This document shows positions 9,347-19,947 of a stretch of 64,000 nucleotides of DNA, piece by piece (positions within the stretch are counted from its first letter, which is position 1; each line of letters opens with the position of its first letter). The stretch spans positions 1 through 64,000 of the forward strand of contig OAPG01000013.1 in NCBI GenBank assembly GCA_900208305.1. Reading direction: 5' to 3'. A model generated the notes under the pieces. It had not been told where the DNA came from and did not search any database. It worked only from the letters and a program-made list of their open reading frames with translations. This DNA comes from Melanopsichium pennsylvanicum. Lineage: Eukaryota; Basidiomycota; Ustilaginomycetes; Ustilaginales. The position numbers were made by a program, and so were the translations under genes.

Positions 9347-11584
9347 ATGCCTAGTGTAGACGACATCAAAAACGGCGTCGATGATCTCGACTTCATCGAC
9401 GATGCCGACATTGACTTTTCCGACATTGAGCAAAAATACTCGGTCAAGTTCGACGAGGGTCTCGACGACGTCATCGTAATCGAGGGCGTTCCCGTCATCA
9501 CCGAGTCCCGTCAGCAAAAGCTTTTTGAAACCATCCAAAAGCGTTTCAAGACACACGCCGGCATCGACATTGCCGTAGACGGCATGCACATTCCTTATGG
9601 TGACAACGGCGAGTCCAAAGGCTACCTCTTCGTCGAGATGGCTTCCGTCGAAGATGCCGCTCAGGCTATTCGTCAGATCGACGGCTACGCCTTTGACAAG
9701 AAGCACCGTTTCTCCGTTCACCGCTTCACCGACGTCGAAAAGTACGCCAGCCTAAACGAGTCCTACGTAGAGCCCGCCGATGAAGAGTTCAAGCCGCGTG
9801 AGCACCTTCGCTCCTGGCTCGCAGACCCCGCTGGCCGTGACCAGCTCGTCATCTGCCGCGGTGACGACGTCGAGATCGCATGGCACAACCGCTCCTCTGA
9901 TCCTCAAGTAGAACACAATCGTCCTCGTTGGACAGAGAGCTACGTACAGTGGTCCCCTCTCGGCACCTTCCTCACCACCTTTCACCGTCAAGGTATTCAG
10001 ATCTGGGGCGGTCCCTCGTGCGAGCGATTCATGCGTTTTCCTCATCCCGGTGCGCGTCTCGTCGATTTTTCTCCCAGTGAGCGATTCATGGTCACCTGGT
10101 CCCATGAACCCATCCAGGTTCCCGACAACGCTCCCATCGGTCCTCAGTTTTTTGGCCCCGAAGACGAGGGCAACCGCATCGCCGTCTGGGAGGTCAGAAC
10201 CGGTCATCTCTTGCGTTCTTTCCCCGTTCCTCAGGATGAGCACGGCCAGCCAGGCCAGCTCAAAGGTTTCTCCTGGCCTTTCCTCAAATGGAGCCCCGAT
10301 GACAAGTACTGCGCCCGCCTCAACCCGGGTCAGGCCGTGAGCGTATACGAAACCCCTTCCATGGGCTTGCTCGAAAAAAAGTCGATCAAGATCGAGGGTG
10401 TCGTCGACTTTGAATGGTGTCCTATGAGCGATGCGGATCGCGAGGCCGCCGAGTCCGGAAAGCCCAACAAAAAAGCGAGGGATAACATGATCGTGTACTG
10501 GCAGCCCGAAGTGGCCAATCAGCCTGCACGTGTCACTGTCATGGCCGTGCCGTCAAGAACCATCTTGCGTTCCAAGAACCTCTTCAACGTCTCGGACTGC
10601 AAGCTTCACTGGCACCCACAGGGTGACTACCTCTGCGTCAAGGTCGACCGTCACACGAAGACCAAAAAGTCCATGTTCTGCAACCTCGAAATCTTCCGCA
10701 TGCGAGAGAAGGAATTCCCCGTCGAGGTCGTCGAGCTCAAGGAACCCGTCACTGCCTTTGCATGGGAGCCACATGGAACCCACTTTGCTCTCATCTCGAG
10801 CAATGACCCGCAGCTTGGAACCCCGGCAGCTGGTATCACCATCAAGACGCAGCTCAACTTCTTCCACCTTCACCCTAAGGGCGATTTTCGTGTGCTCAAG
10901 GCTTTCGACAACAAAACTGTCAACACCCTCTTCTGGTCACCACGTGGGCGCCACATTGTCGTTGCCACCCTCGGCAGCTCCCAAAAGTTCGATCTCGAGT
11001 GGTACGATGTCGATTTCATGCACGAGATTCGCCAGGGCAACCCTTCGGCAGATCCTGCCGACGATGTCAAGCTCATCGGCACTGGTGAGCACTACGGTAT
11101 CACCGACCTCGAGTGGGACCCATCAGGTCGCTACGTTGCAACTTCGGCGTCAGTATGGCGCCATTCGCTCGAGAACGGTTTCGCTGTCTGGGACTTCAAG
11201 GGGCAGGAACTGCAAAAGCACATACAAGATCGCTTCAAGCAGATCTTATGGCGTCCACGACCTCGCACCCTTCTGTCCAAAGAGGACCAAAAGAAGGTGC
11301 GCAAGAATTTGCGAGAGTACTCGAAGCAGTTCGAGGAGGAGGACGCCGCCGAAGAGTCCAACCTTGCTTCCGCCGAGCGCGAGCTGTACCAGCGTATCCT
11401 CGAGGAGTGGAAGGCATGGCGTGCACGATCTCGCCGCGATCTCGAGCAGCTGCGAGCCGACCTCGGACGCGAGGCTGTTGGTGCCAGCGTCGACACGGCC
11501 AAGAAACTAGCCGAGGAGGCAACCGAGGAAGTACAAGAGTGGGTGGAAGAGGTTATCGAGGAGACCGAGGAGGTGCTCGCCTGA
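9347..11584 (+). CDS. PRT1: Translation initiation factor eIF3 subunit b
   Basis: The 745-residue protein is eIF3b (yeast Prt1, 763 residues), the scaffold of the eIF3 complex that loads mRNA and initiator tRNA on the 40S subunit. An acidic N-terminus (DDLDFIDDADIDFSD) is followed by an RRM at about 41-125, with VIVIEGVPV as strand 1 and GYLFVEMAS as the second RNP motif. A long WD40-type beta-propeller with FSPSERFMVTWS, FKWSPDDKYCA-like and LEWDPSGRYVAT blades fills about 180-620. A charged helical C-terminus contains the RPRPRTLLSKEDQKKVRKNLREY region used to bind other eIF3 subunits. The start is the ATG at 9347, which is preceded by an open frame without ATG. Intronless, C-rich codon usage as for a highly expressed gene. 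Confidence 0.97.
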   Translation: MPSVDDIKNGVDDLDFIDDADIDFSDIEQKYSVKFDEGLDDVIVIEGVPVITESRQQKLFETIQKRFKTHAGIDIAVDGMHIPYGDNGESKGYLFVEMASVEDAAQAIRQIDGYAFDKKHRFSVHRFTDVEKYASLNESYVEPADEEFKPREHLRSWLADPAGRDQLVICRGDDVEIAWHNRSSDPQVEHNRPRWTESYVQWSPLGTFLTTFHRQGIQIWGGPSCERFMRFPHPGARLVDFSPSERFMVTWSHEPIQVPDNAPIGPQFFGPEDEGNRIAVWEVRTGHLLRSFPVPQDEHGQPGQLKGFSWPFLKWSPDDKYCARLNPGQAVSVYETPSMGLLEKKSIKIEGVVDFEWCPMSDADREAAESGKPNKKARDNMIVYWQPEVANQPARVTVMAVPSRTILRSKNLFNVSDCKLHWHPQGDYLCVKVDRHTKTKKSMFCNLEIFRMREKEFPVEVVELKEPVTAFAWEPHGTHFALISSNDPQLGTPAAGITIKTQLNFFHLHPKGDFRVLKAFDNKTVNTLFWSPRGRHIVVATLGSSQKFDLEWYDVDFMHEIRQGNPSADPADDVKLIGTGEHYGITDLEWDPSGRYVATSASVWRHSLENGFAVWDFKGQELQKHIQDRFKQILWRPRPRTLLSKEDQKKVRKNLREYSKQFEEEDAAEESNLASAERELYQRILEEWKAWRARSRRDLEQLRADLGREAVGASVDTAKKLAEEATEEVQEWVEEVIEETEEVLA

Positions 11585-11916
11585 GCCATCTCTTACCCAA
11601 GCTCTCTCCTGTCTCGAGCTTGATTGATACATTCGTTTTGCGGTAGACGTATGTCATTTTTGGATTCATGTCTAAAGACTTTTTGCCTGATCACGGTCAG
11701 TCTGTATACAATAGTTTCTTTTCCCTTTGTCTGATCGCGTGCTCGCCTCGTCCGTGTTATTGTTCCCCGTCAAGTTCGTGAAGCTCATGACCTTAGGAGG
11801 TGTGATGCTCGGATAATTGAGCGTATCAAGAAATGCGAGATAGGCAACACAGTCCTCAGTGCTGGTGCGCGCGAGTGCGAGCGATGACCCAAGACATGTC
11901 TTGGTTCTAAACGAAT
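11585..11916. other. Convergent 3' intergenic region PRT1/SDHAF1
   Basis: This 332-base spacer lies between the ends of two convergent genes. No gene, repeat or RNA is recognisable. Confidence 0.5.
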
Positions 11917-12418
11917 TCATTCTGAACTTGATATTGTTGATGCGGTAGTGGCAGATGGATTGGAAGCTGTTGTGGCATCGCGGAAGGCTCGTCTCCAATG
12001 CGCTAGGCCAAGCTCTCGCATGTCTTTCTCGATATCTTTGGAGAGGTTGATGTGCTTGACAGACTTGGGTTCGAATGTGGTTTCTAGCAATCTAGCTGTC
12101 TTGCGCTGCATGTATTCGATCTGAGCAAAATCTCTTCTCTTCAGTCCACCTCCCCATGATGGGTGTTTAAAAAAGTAGCGCAAGTAGATGGTAAAGTCTC
12201 TTCGATGTTGCTGTTAAATGTAGCACAGCAAGGTACCACGCAGCGTCAGATTGAGTCACAGAATTACATCAAAGGAGTAAGTTAGTCCAGGTTAGATTCA
12301 ACGAGCAACCTTTGATGGACGAACGCACCTGTTCCTTTGTCTTTATCGTGCGAAGACCTCTCCTGTACAGGGCAAGAATCTCCCTCTGTGCTTCGGTAAA
12401 TTTCCTTGCTGGCGGCAT
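11917..12418 (-). CDS. SDHAF1: SDHAF1-like LYR assembly factor of complex II
   Basis: Two exons, 12418-12329 and 12210-11917, give a 127-residue protein. The 118-base intron starts with GTGCGT and ends with TTTAACAG; the frame is kept across it. The first exon has the tripeptide LYR in EILALYRRGLR, the hallmark of the LYR family. The second has RRDFTIYLRYFF and then KRRDFAQIEYMQRK, matching the RSDVLRIEYL-type block of SDHAF1 (yeast Sdh6). These small mitochondrial matrix proteins help deliver Fe-S clusters to the succinate dehydrogenase Ip subunit. The tail is Ser/Thr/Ala-rich and poorly conserved. Other LYR proteins are possible, but the IEYxxRK block favours SDHAF1. It shares a 325-base divergent promoter with IPI1. 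Confidence 0.85.
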
Positions 12419-12743
12419 CTGGATTGTTTCTTACACATCAGCAGAATATGTATGGGGTATGAATATGTAGAAGGTCGAGAATGATATTGAGTCGGAACTA
12501 TGAAGGTTGAACTGGAGAGTTGCGGAGGGTCCTTAGCTAAGAGGAGGTTTAGTCTCTCCACATCTGCATCCAACAACCGGCAAAATGAAATCCTCGGAAC
12601 TCGGTTCATATTTTGGCTCCCCACCCAAAAAAAAAATTCGGAAGGATTCTCACTTTTTTAGAATTGCCGTAATTCCTTCTTCCATTATTGTTCCGACCTC
12701 TGTATACCAGATTTCCTACCCGCACCTCCTAGAACCTGCAAGC
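12419..12743. promoter_or_regulatory. Divergent SDHAF1/IPI1 promoter region
   Basis: This 325-base spacer drives both neighbours outward. An A-run with the sequence AAAATTC lies at about 12630-12640, followed by a T-run and a pyrimidine-rich leader before the IPI1 start. No other feature is seen. Confidence 0.5.
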
Positions 12744-15138
12744 ATGCCAAAAGCAACCAAGAGAAAGAAGGAGAATAAGGCTGACTTCCAGGTAAGCTGA
12801 ATTCCGTGACATGGGAACGTCGATGGCCAAACAGCGGCTAGTAGACTGAAACTTGTACAACGTCTTTGTTGCTCCGGTCGTCGAATAGAAAACGAAACTC
12901 AAGCTGGGAAAGGGCAAGCAGGCAGCCAACAACGCTACCGATGTCTCATTCAAGGCCAAGACCATTGCTCTTCCGCAGCAGTCAATCAACGCCGATAAGT
13001 CGGGCAAGCAAGTCAACTCTCGCAATCTCACAATTTCTGAACTCGCCCTTCAGCTTCGTCATTACTCGGCAAGCGTGCGACGAGATGCTGTTGGCGGAAT
13101 TCGAGAGATTCTGACGCTCCATCCGAGCTTGTTGCTGTCAGCTGCAGCACCCCTTCTTTCGGAACTCTCCCGATGTATTGGTGACGATGACGCAGCTGTG
13201 CGGAAGCAGTTGCACTCCCTGTTGGCTTGGATGCTCCCCCAGATCCCACCACAGCTACTCGGCCCTTATTACAACAATTTGCTGCTCTTCACAACCTCTG
13301 CTCTCAGTCATATCTATCCCGAGGTCCGTCTGGACGCAATCAAGGTACTGAACGTATGTCTTGAGACCTTGCCTCAAGTCGCAACATCAGGATGGGAAAA
13401 TGCCGTCTTCGAAATGGCCGATGCTGTGGCTTCAGCATCCTCCACAATAACTACTCCCAACATCGCAGGATCTAGCAGCGCTTCGCATCAGCCCCATGGA
13501 GAAAGAATCATGAATTGCTTTCTCAACCTTCTCGGTGTCACACAAAGATCGTCGGCTATGGCTTCTATCACAGCTACCAACTTGGCTCCTGGAGCCAAGC
13601 TCTTGATCCTCAAATCAATCAGGACCTTTCTGGCACATGCTCTTCCTACAGCTTCGGGAGATGAAGGGCAAGATAGTAGCAGTCAGAGCTGCCCTAGCTG
13701 GTTCTTCCGTTCTGCATTTCCTTCCTCTGCCGAGTTCGAGTACTTCCGAAAGCTCCTTGGTCGGTACACCGGTTCTTCGCAAGCCCGCACTGTTACCGTC
13801 TCGCAGTCAAGCAATGACATGGCAGCAGATGTACCCAATTCTCTCGGAATGGAAGCCCCGTATCCTTACTGGATTATCTCTGACTGGGCAACGTCGTCTC
13901 TCATGGATACGGAATCTACTTCAGGCAAATCCCTGAACCAAGTCGACCTTTACAATTGTCTGCAGATGGCAACGGCTTCATCAGCCCCTCTTAACGTGAC
14001 TGCGGCTGGTTCGAGTACCGAGAACCAGTCAAAGTCTGCAGCTCTGTTGCTCTTTGCGCTCTTTGAACCTGCTCTGCTTGCTTCTTTCCTCGACACTGCA
14101 CCATCTGCCTTTCAGCCGGATCTGGACCTTTCTCATCACATCAGCGGTCAGAATGTTGGGCTTTCGACTTCGTTGCAGATCATCTTTGAGATCATTCATC
14201 TCATATTAGCTTTATGGCGAGGCTCTTCCTCGTCGATCTATCCAGCACAGGCCTCGCTCGCCAACGTGCTGAGTCGCATGTCCATCTACTTTCCCTTCAG
14301 CCGCCGCACAGGCTCCAGCGCACTCTCCGCGAAAGCAAAATCATGCGTCGTTCAGATGGATCTAGCCTACGCTGAACTAGCTGCACTTTTGGCGCTCCAC
14401 AACACCAAATCACAAAAGCTCAAGTCCAAGTTTAACATCGAGGTTGAAATAGCCACGGTGTCCGATTTCATTGCTGAATTGCTTTCGGTTCCCGTAATAG
14501 AAAGCGGCACTGTCTCGCTTGGCTCTGCCAGTACTTCAGCTGGCAGCGTTCTCGACCCCGACACCTTCCGCGCCCTTCTCCCGACACTATGGTTCCTTTT
14601 CGGCACAGATCACGAGACGCTTCTCGACAGTTTGCTGCTCACATACCATGCCCATGCCACCCAGCACAGAATCAAGCCCTTTCTCTTCGAGTTCTTGGCC
14701 CGCGCATCTTTGCTGTCGAAAGTGCGAGCAAAAACACCCTTCTCTCCAGCTGAGAGCGAACGCATTCAAGAGAGCTTGTTGTCGACACTTCCGCGCAGCC
14801 TATGGGAGGCGGCTTCATCGAGGAGCACGCATGCCTTCGCTGGCGTTCAACTGGAATTCCTTCATTTTCTCTTGTTGCTGCCTTCGCCACCCAACAAATT
14901 GGCGTACGAACAGCTAGGTCCGTTCTACTGGATTCGACATCCCACAAAGAAGATTTCGGGCCCCGGGCCGTTTAGCAAGCTTCCACCAGCGCTTTGCAAA
15001 CTTGCTGTTGACAATACCACGCTTTTGCGAAATCGAGACAGCAAACTCGACAAGACCATGACGTCAGCACGCGATTTTGTGCAGACAACTTTTCGGTGTC
15101 ATTCACAAGGTGAAAACCTCGCTCACCAGGCTCATTAG
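12744..15138 (+). CDS. IPI1: IPI1/TEX10-like pre-rRNA processing protein
   Basis: Exons 12744-12791 and 12889-15138 give a 765-residue protein; the 97-base intron has GTAAGC and AATAG ends and the frame continues exactly. It begins MPKATKRKKENKADFQ, the basic start typical of Ipi1. The Ipi1 N-terminal domain (about 17-200) includes SRNLTISELALQLRHYSASVRRDAVGGIREI and HEAT-like helices. Ipi1 forms the Rix1 complex with Rix1 and Ipi3, which acts in ITS2 processing and remodelling of nucleoplasmic pre-60S particles. Yeast Ipi1 is 334 residues and human TEX10 about 929, so the long helical C-terminal part resembles TEX10. It converges with the Sel1-repeat gene only 88 bases away. Confidence 0.9.
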
Positions 15139-15226
15139 CCCAGGTCATCGCATACGTTCAATCATTGAAATTTTCATAGTTTCGCTGAAGGTCATTAGTG
15201 TTGCTACATTAGCTGGTGTGACTGAG

Positions 15227-16669
15227 TTAGAACTTGTTTTCGTTTGAGTCGCTGAGCTTCTGCTCAAGCCTCTCATACATCGCTTGCGCCTGCGGAATGA
15301 GCCCGTTGAACTGGCCGTTTGACCACTGTCCCTTCTGAGAAGGCAGCGAAGGCAGATTACCTGATGTCTTCAGAATGGCCAGGAGTTTGGCGAGCAAGGC
15401 ATAGGAGAGCTGGTCTGCTTGTCCTTTGTCGATAGTTCGCAGACCGCGCTCATCGTGTGCACCAGCATCCAGTGCTCGATGCTGGCCGAGCAACGTTGCG
15501 AGCTGCAGGATGCTGGGCGGATAGTCCGACTGCACCGACTGCTCCAGCCAGAACCTGGCTTCCACATCGTCTGCGTCCACGCCAAATGTGTCCTTGTGCG
15601 CTTGATTCATGGTCTTGCCTCCGCCTGTAACGTCTGGGTGCTGTGCCATCTTGTCTCGATCCAGAAAGTAGAACGAGCCGACTTGAAACATGCTTTGGGC
15701 GTCGCCCTGCTCTGCTGCACGCTTGAAGAGTCGAAACGCTTTGGACTTGTCACTTCCTTCCGCCTCCAAGAGATGATGCATGCCGAGGGCAAAGAGACAG
15801 CCAGAATGTCCGAGCTCGGCCCCCTTCTCCAAGTACGTGCGTGCACGTTCCTGATCTGGAGGGTTAAACCGTGACTCCTGGAACAGAGATGCTAAATCGT
15901 ACCATGCCTCTGAAAGTCCCGTCTCGCCTGCCTTGATGTACAGCTTGACTGCCTCGTCTACGACTACGGGCCACTGCGCCTTTTCTACTTGGCCCCTCTG
16001 AACACGTTGGAGCATCAGTCTCGCGACACCCACAGATCCAAGAGCGTTACCGGCAGCCGAGAGCTCTTGGTACAATGTCATCGCCTGTTGTACTCTGCCC
16101 TTTATGTCCCCAGATGGGGGAGGAGGCGCAGTGTTTTGGAGCACCATACTTGCCCAATAATATCCGGCGTCATCAGATCCAGCTTGGTGTGCTACCTCAA
16201 ACAGACGAAAAGCCAAGGGTTGGCGACGGGGATCTGCCGAGGCAGAAAGAAGCGTATTGGCAAGTTGTGTGAGGTCTTCCGCTTTGTATTTCCAGGTTTC
16301 CAGACACGAGATGATGTCGGCGTCCACATAGGCTTGGTAAGATTTGCGATCCTCTACAGACGCAAGATCAGCAGCAGTACGAAGCTGCACCAAGAGCTTG
16401 GTCAAAAGCGAGCAGGCCTGGTCGTGTTTGAAGGCAGTCGTCTCAGCTTCGTAGCGAGAGGATGGCAGAATGCGGGCAACAGTAGCATTCAACTCGGACT
16501 GGTCAGGCACACGGATGTTCGTCGGCATGGCAAACTGTCTAACGGGAGCGCGGGTCAGAGAAGGGATCGGTGTCGATGCCGCCGCTCGAGGGCGTGTGAT
16601 GATAGCACAAGCCTGTTGAGGCAATGCTTGCGTTGCGCCTCGGTGCAAGAGCCGAGTAAGAACAGTCAT
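15227..16669 (-). CDS. Sel1-repeat protein, probably mitochondrial
   Basis: The 480-residue protein has an N-terminal stretch rich in Arg, Ala, Ser and Thr and free of acids (residues 1-55), which looks like a mitochondrial presequence. From about 150 it carries helical Sel1/TPR-like repeats, recognisable in SEAWYDLASLFQES, ARTYLEKGAELGHSGCLFALGMH, AFRLFKRAAEQGDAQSMFQVGSFY and ARFWLEQSVQSDYPPSILQLATL. Such repeats mediate protein contacts. The general plan recalls fungal mitochondrial factors such as Mss2, but I cannot assign orthology. The start is the ATG at 16669; the frame extends upstream only to a TTG. It diverges from the metallo-hydrolase gene. Confidence 0.75.
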   Translation of the reverse strand: MTVLTRLLHRGATQALPQQACAIITRPRAAASTPIPSLTRAPVRQFAMPTNIRVPDQSELNATVARILPSSRYEAETTAFKHDQACSLLTKLLVQLRTAADLASVEDRKSYQAYVDADIISCLETWKYKAEDLTQLANTLLSASADPRRQPLAFRLFEVAHQAGSDDAGYYWASMVLQNTAPPPPSGDIKGRVQQAMTLYQELSAAGNALGSVGVARLMLQRVQRGQVEKAQWPVVVDEAVKLYIKAGETGLSEAWYDLASLFQESRFNPPDQERARTYLEKGAELGHSGCLFALGMHHLLEAEGSDKSKAFRLFKRAAEQGDAQSMFQVGSFYFLDRDKMAQHPDVTGGGKTMNQAHKDTFGVDADDVEARFWLEQSVQSDYPPSILQLATLLGQHRALDAGAHDERGLRTIDKGQADQLSYALLAKLLAILKTSGNLPSLPSQKGQWSNGQFNGLIPQAQAMYERLEQKLSDSNENKF

Positions 16670-16921
16670 ATTGGCTGTTTGTCGATGCTGAATGATGGTC
16701 AAAATTCAGATTGCTATCCTTCGTGGGTCGCTACGACTTAGAGCGTGGCGGAGAGCTCCGGTGAATTATACAGTCCTACCACAGTTTGTTCGCCGAGACG
16801 ACTCGGACCGGAAATGCTCCACATCCCGGGTTCCGCGCTATTTATCGGAAGGACCTTCTTCGACTCTGCCTCGTATACAGGTGGCACGACATTGTTCGCC
16901 TTCGCACACAGCACTTTCAGC

Positions 16922-18076
16922 ATGGCTACGAATGGAATCGCAGACACATCGGAGTGGCCCTCTCCACCATCCTCGTGGATCGACAAGGTGCTCTTCCTAG
17001 GCACCGGCACAAGCGGACAGGTACCGGCAATTCACTGCGTGACGAAACCTGATTTTGGTGGCTGTGCAGCGTGCAAAGATGCTGCAATCAATCCCACCGG
17101 CAAGAACCGCAGAGGTTGCACTGCAGCCGCAGTAATTGGTCGCCACGCTGAGGACACGCAGGACAGTACAATCTTGATAGATTGCGGCAAGACGTTCTAT
17201 TCGAATGCAATTATACATTTCCCACGCAATGGAATCAGATCGATCCGAGCAGTGTTACTCACGCATGCACACGCGGACGCCATCCTTGGTCTCGATGATC
17301 TTCGTGCATGGACCATGGGAGGTGTCATACAACGCTATGTTGATATCTACTTAACGCAGGAGTGTATGACGGTTGTAGAAGGAATGTTCCCCTATCTCGT
17401 CGACCGCTCCAAGTCTACTGGCGGAGGTGACGTTCCGACGCTGCGCTGGAACATCATCGACAGGGATGCGCCGTTCGTGATCCAGGCATCAGAAGGCCGA
17501 AAAGCGCTTCAAATTTGGCCTCTGCCGGTTTTGCATGGCTATGTTGGTCGATCGACACCCTTCTGGAGCCTCGGCTTTCGAATCGACACGTTCAGTTATA
17601 TCAGTGATTGCCACAAGATCCCCGCTACTACCATTGAACTCATGCGTGGCAGTCAAGCCATTGTCATGGATGCCCTCAAGATGGATCGCCACCTTTCGCA
17701 CTTTTCCTTCTCGCAAGCACTCTCGTTTTTTGCGTCGTTCTCGCCACCTCCGGCTCTCGGGCTTTTGACCGACTTCACTCATCGTGTGGAACATCACGCA
17801 ACGCAGAAACTCGTGGACACATGGAGGGAAGGGATGCTCTCGGCCCAGCTAGCAGGCAAATCCAAAGAAATTTCATCTGTGGGTGAAGGTGGTGGATTGC
17901 GATGGTGGTCAGATATTTGGGACGAAGAAGAAAACGAATTTAATATGACCATCCGGCTGAAGGAGCAGCATCCAGCTCCGGACAAGCCAGCCGTGGAAAA
18001 ATTACCGCATCTGATCCCGCCGATAAGGCTCAGCTGGGATGGGCTAGTAGTACGTTTCGCGCATCAACGAAAGTAA
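16922..18076 (+). CDS. PhnP-like metallo-beta-lactamase-fold hydrolase
   Basis: The 384-residue protein has the metallo-beta-lactamase fold of the PhnP/YybB group. KVLFLGTGTSGQVPAI opens the fold, GCxAC is at about residues 48-51, and the metal motif HAHAD is at H115, H117 and D119, followed by GLDDLRAW. Later signatures are YISDCHKIP, MDALKMDRHLSHFSFSQAL and DFTHRVEHH, which supply further metal ligands. Bacterial PhnP is a cyclic phosphodiesterase; the substrate of the eukaryotic relatives is not established. Relatives begin just before the first strand, so I take the ATG at 16922. An in-frame ATG at 16814 would add 36 residues. A 252-base divergent promoter separates it from the Sel1-repeat gene. 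Confidence 0.85.
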   Translation: MATNGIADTSEWPSPPSSWIDKVLFLGTGTSGQVPAIHCVTKPDFGGCAACKDAAINPTGKNRRGCTAAAVIGRHAEDTQDSTILIDCGKTFYSNAIIHFPRNGIRSIRAVLLTHAHADAILGLDDLRAWTMGGVIQRYVDIYLTQECMTVVEGMFPYLVDRSKSTGGGDVPTLRWNIIDRDAPFVIQASEGRKALQIWPLPVLHGYVGRSTPFWSLGFRIDTFSYISDCHKIPATTIELMRGSQAIVMDALKMDRHLSHFSFSQALSFFASFSPPPALGLLTDFTHRVEHHATQKLVDTWREGMLSAQLAGKSKEISSVGEGGGLRWWSDIWDEEENEFNMTIRLKEQHPAPDKPAVEKLPHLIPPIRLSWDGLVVRFAHQRK

Positions 18077-18528
18077 GGGCAAGGACTGTACACAAAATGG
18101 TTCACATTGACCCAAGGCTGCAGCGTTCAGCCGCCCCGCTCTCCTCGACATTTACTCGAGAACTACATCGGTGATTGGCCGCGAAACTTGGATTCTGTGC
18201 AGCCGGAGTCGCTTCGTGGCGGTTTTTGGACTCAGAGCCTCAACAATTTTGCTGAAGAGCAACTCGACGACAACTGGGCAAGCCAAACAGGATCGAGTAA
18301 ACGTGTATTGAAAGGTACAAATACATACAGTCAGTGCGAGTGACTCGGCGTGCTTGGCAGCTTAATGTCGTGAGGTCCATGATGCAATCTAAATGCAGAG
18401 CCACGAACACGGCCAGCGCTACCACTAGATTACTGCACCAGATATCGTTAGAGAGCTATACGGAGGGGAGCAGCGCACATGATATGTCCGGAAAGGATTT
18501 GTGCAGTATTTTGAAAACCATACCGCAC
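18077..18528. other. Convergent 3' intergenic region
   Basis: The 3' flanks of the metallo-hydrolase and RNA1 meet here. Short open frames exist but none has family features. I see no RNA gene. Confidence 0.45.
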
Positions 18529-19947
18529 TTACTTGTCGTCTGTGACCGTGGTCTTAGCCATTGCCGCAGCAAGCTCGTCTGTCTCGTCACGTTTTTCCCC
18601 AGTCGCTACAAAAGTGTCCTCGTTCTTGTCATCGTCTTGGTCGGTTTTCCCCTCCTCGTCCTCTTCTTCTCCCTCGCTGTCCTCCTCCTCTTCTTCTCCC
18701 TCGCTGTCCTCACCTTCAGCATCCCTGTATTTTGCGAAGTATGGAAAAGCAAGAACGTCAGTATCTGATCCCTGGTTTTGGTCAGCAGCCGGCCGTGTTA
18801 TCGGTGTACTCACAATTCATCCAATTCCATGAGGGCATCCTCATGGCCGTGCATGGCAAGCGCCCTCTTGATCTTTTCGATGCATTCATCCTCCTCATCG
18901 GCCCAGTTGCCATTGATATCGAGCGAAGTGAGGTTGGTCAAGTGCAATTGGATGGCACTGCCAAGCTGATCGAGCACCTTGCGGTCAAGGTCGCAATACT
19001 GAACCTGAATCGTCTCGAGAGCTGGGTTGCTGCCATTAGCGAGGGCGCCGAATACAAGAGCACCTCCTTTTGGCTTGAGTAGGCAGTCGGAAAGGTTGAG
19101 AGTCTTGAGCTTGGGCCAGCTGGGAAGGCAAGCAGCAATGGCACGTGAACCTCGGAGGGTGGCAGTGTTGTCCTGAAGATCGAGCACTTCGAGGCTGGGA
19201 CAAGCGGCAAGACCCTTGGTGATCGCCTCGATACCCTCCATTCGAATACCGTTTTGGAACATGCGGACCTCGACGAGTCCAGCGTGCGCTGCAAAGGCCT
19301 TCGCCCACACGGAAGCTGAGCCATTCTCAAGACGGTTGCGTCCGCAAATGACGGTACGGAGGTTGGATTCGAGGCCTTTGGCTTTGAGATTCTGTGCGGC
19401 TTCAAAGAGAGCCTCGGCGACAATAGTACCACCAGTAATTCCTAGACCGTTGTTATTGAGCTTGAGGATGGAAAAGCTGTGGTTATTTTTGAGAAAGTTG
19501 ACCATGGGCTCAGCAGATCGACCACCGAAGGCATTGTCGGACAGGTTGAGCTCTACAAGGCTCGTGTGGTACGTTAGAGCATCGCAAAGGGCTCGGAGAG
19601 CATCAGGAATTTCGGTGATGAGCCTTCCGGTAAAGATGTCGGCAAAATCAGCGACCTGTGGGCAAGATCGAATATAAAAAAATCGTTTGGTAGGCCTTAT
19701 CAGTACGCAGTCTAGTGTGGTGCAGATGAAAGAGACAGTTATATGGACGTACTTTTAGGCCTTTCTTGTTCATGAGAACATCAGCGAGAGCTTGACAAGC
19801 TTCAACGCCGAGAGTATTGCCTCCGAGATGAATCTCTTCAAGATCAGCAATCCGTTGGAGCTTGTCGAGGTGAGGTTGAATGTCGGCCTTCGTGTCGAGC
19901 TTGAGGCCCTGGCCGACGAGGGAAAAGACTTTTGAGTCGCCGGACAT
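18529..19947 (-). CDS. RNA1: Ran GTPase-activating protein (RanGAP)
   Basis: Three exons (19947-19753, 19655-18814, 18724-18529) encode 410 residues; yeast Rna1 has 407. RanGAP stimulates GTP hydrolysis by Ran on the cytosolic side of the pore and so drives nuclear transport. The protein is a crescent of leucine-rich repeats: LEEIHLGGNTLG, LVELNLSDNAFGG, ILKLNNNGLGITGG, RTVICGRNRLENGS (with the Arg-containing active loop), VRMFQNGIRMEG, VLDLQDNTATLRGS, LNLSDCLLKPKGG. The last exon adds the acidic tail typical of RanGAP (alternating Glu/Asp and Ser runs). Both introns have GT/AG ends (GTACGT, GTGAGT). Without the second intron the frame would stop right after MELDEL and lose the tail. Start chosen at the ATG at 19947; upstream only TTG. 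Confidence 0.95.

Noticed and set aside
10530..11510. 326-codon frame inside PRT1 in another phase
   Set aside because: Ser/Arg-rich shadow of the PRT1 reading frame.
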